Shown here: positions 49,251 to 49,928 of the stretch, in pieces
Layout: each line of letters starts with the position of its first letter
Position numbering within the stretch: position 1 is the first letter of the stretch
Assembly: GCA_938002965.1 (NCBI GenBank)
Contig: CALKZY010000033.1
Span: 1 to 49,928 of the forward strand
Reading direction: 5' to 3'
Length of the DNA: 49,928 bases
DNA from: an uncultured Acidimicrobiales bacterium
Lineage (GTDB): Bacteria > Actinomycetota > Acidimicrobiia > Acidimicrobiales > SZUA-35
Translations under genes and position numbers: made by a program
The notes under the pieces: generated by a model
Seen by the model: only the letters and a program-made list of their open reading frames with translations
Databases searched by the model: none
What the model was told of the DNA's origin: nothing

Positions 49251-49928
49251 GTGCGCATAGTGAACGAGAAGGCGGAAGCTCGAGTTAGACGTCTGGATCC
49301 GGTCGGGATCGCTGTCCGGTATGGGCTTTTAACGGCGTTCGTCGTCATGTGCGGGTTCCTGGCCGCAAGCCGAGAGAACTTCGCAACCGGCGCGAACGTG
49401 CGGACCATCTTGCTCACCAGCGCGGTAAGCTTCATTGTCGCCGTTCCCCTCGGAATGCTTCTCCAGAGCGGAGGCATCGACTTCTCCGTCGGAAGTACAG
49501 TGGGCCTTTCGGTGGTCCTTGGCGGGCGATTTCTTTCCGACTATGGACTGGATCCATTGGTGGCAATCGCAGCGGTTCTTGGCTGCACCGCCGTCGTCGG
49601 AGCTGTCAACGGTCTTCTATGCGCTCGCTGGCGTCTATCGCCGGTCGTTGTCACCATCGGCATGCTGTTTCTTCTCAGGGGGGTCGCGTTCGTCTTGAGT
49701 GGGGCCGATGTACGGCGAGATTTCGGCCGCTCGTTTCCCTACCTTGGCCGTTCACGTTGGGTTGTCCTCGACATTCCTGCGCCTGTCGTCCTGGCGGCGG
49801 TGTGGGGGGCCGTGCTCATGACGCTGTGGTTCCGAACCCGTTGGGGTAGGCACGCCCATGCGTCGGGGATCGATGAAACGGCCGCGATCTCGGCTGGAAT
49901 TGATCCGCGTCGATCGCGCTTTGGCATG
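49251..49928 (+). CDS. ABC transporter permease (RbsC-like), cut by the window edge
   Basis: The frame is open from GTG 49251 to the end of the window (226 codons). AAGGAGG at 49235-49241 precedes the start by 9 bases. The product is a polytopic membrane protein with segments typical of ribose-type permeases: a first helix (YGLLTAFVVMCGFLAA), GGIDFSVGSTVGLS, NGLLCARWRLSPVVVTIGM and the EAA-like loop (GRHAHASGIDETAAISAGID), where the ATPase docks. It would form the channel with the divergently encoded binding protein. The ATPase and any second permease probably lie beyond the window. Confidence 0.9.
   Translation, partial: MRIVNEKAEARVRRLDPVGIAVRYGLLTAFVVMCGFLAASRENFATGANVRTILLTSAVSFIVAVPLGMLLQSGGIDFSVGSTVGLSVVLGGRFLSDYGLDPLVAIAAVLGCTAVVGAVNGLLCARWRLSPVVVTIGMLFLLRGVAFVLSGADVRRDFGRSFPYLGRSRWVVLDIPAPVVLAAVWGAVLMTLWFRTRWGRHAHASGIDETAAISAGIDPRRSRFGM

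Overview
The window is GC-rich, uses many GTG and TTG starts, and has long same-strand runs of genes joined by 4-bp ATGA or GTGA overlaps. It carries a mycobacterial-type OmpA protein with an N-terminal membrane anchor, several ECF-type sigma factors and a MocR regulator. This fits a high-GC actinobacterium, perhaps a member of the Acidimicrobiia. The lineage is inferred from gene style only; no rRNA is present.

Layout. 0-0.5 kb: the 3' end of an IS3-type insertion sequence abuts and truncates an epimerase gene. 0.5-4 kb: secreted and envelope proteins, including an OmpA operon with a 12-bp repeat gene. 4-14 kb: scattered metabolic genes: a CitE-like lyase, a siderophore-interacting protein broken by an in-frame TGA, a glyoxalase-fold protein, an alpha/beta hydrolase, two Fe(II)/2-oxoglutarate dioxygenases, a methyltransferase, a DJ-1 protein, a divergent MocR/PNPOx-like pair with a clear promoter, and a 3-hydroxyacyl-CoA dehydrogenase. 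13.8-18.3 kb: a response-regulator-like scaffold, a HEAT-repeat membrane protein and a GT2 synthase. 18.3-21.1 kb: two related ECF sigma factors, one carrying its own transmembrane segment and outer domain, the other apparently frameshifted. 21.1-31.7 kb: a nine-gene polysaccharide operon (sugar oxidoreductase, aminotransferase, Wzz-phosphoglycosyltransferase fusion, acyltransferase, Wzz, flippase, polymerase/ligase, coiled-coil protein, FemAB-like transferase). 32-38.5 kb on the other strand: asparagine synthase, an AlgD-like dehydrogenase, a GT4 and a beta-helix lipoprotein. Together these look like a complete Wzx/Wzy-type exopolysaccharide locus making a uronic-acid and amino-sugar polymer.

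38.5-45.3 kb holds the most unusual material. A DUF3179 gene has an in-frame TGA exactly where the first Cys of a CPLC motif is expected, followed by a perfect stem-loop that fits bacterial SECIS rules, so it is a strong selenoprotein candidate. Next come a His-rich nickel/cobalt-type transporter, then two tandem paralogues that join a cytoplasmic helix-turn-helix domain to a membrane helix and an outer HExxH metallopeptidase domain. A lipoprotein built from four copies of one domain is transcribed divergently from them.

45.3-49.9 kb: a terminator, an elongator tRNA-Met, a relic of a Gfo/Idh gene, and a module made of an HDAC-family deacetylase, a GAF-LuxR regulator and a sugar-type ABC importer. 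The same palindrome (ATCGGTCA-N2-TGACCGAT) lies upstream of the deacetylase and between the divergent ABC genes, suggesting one regulon.
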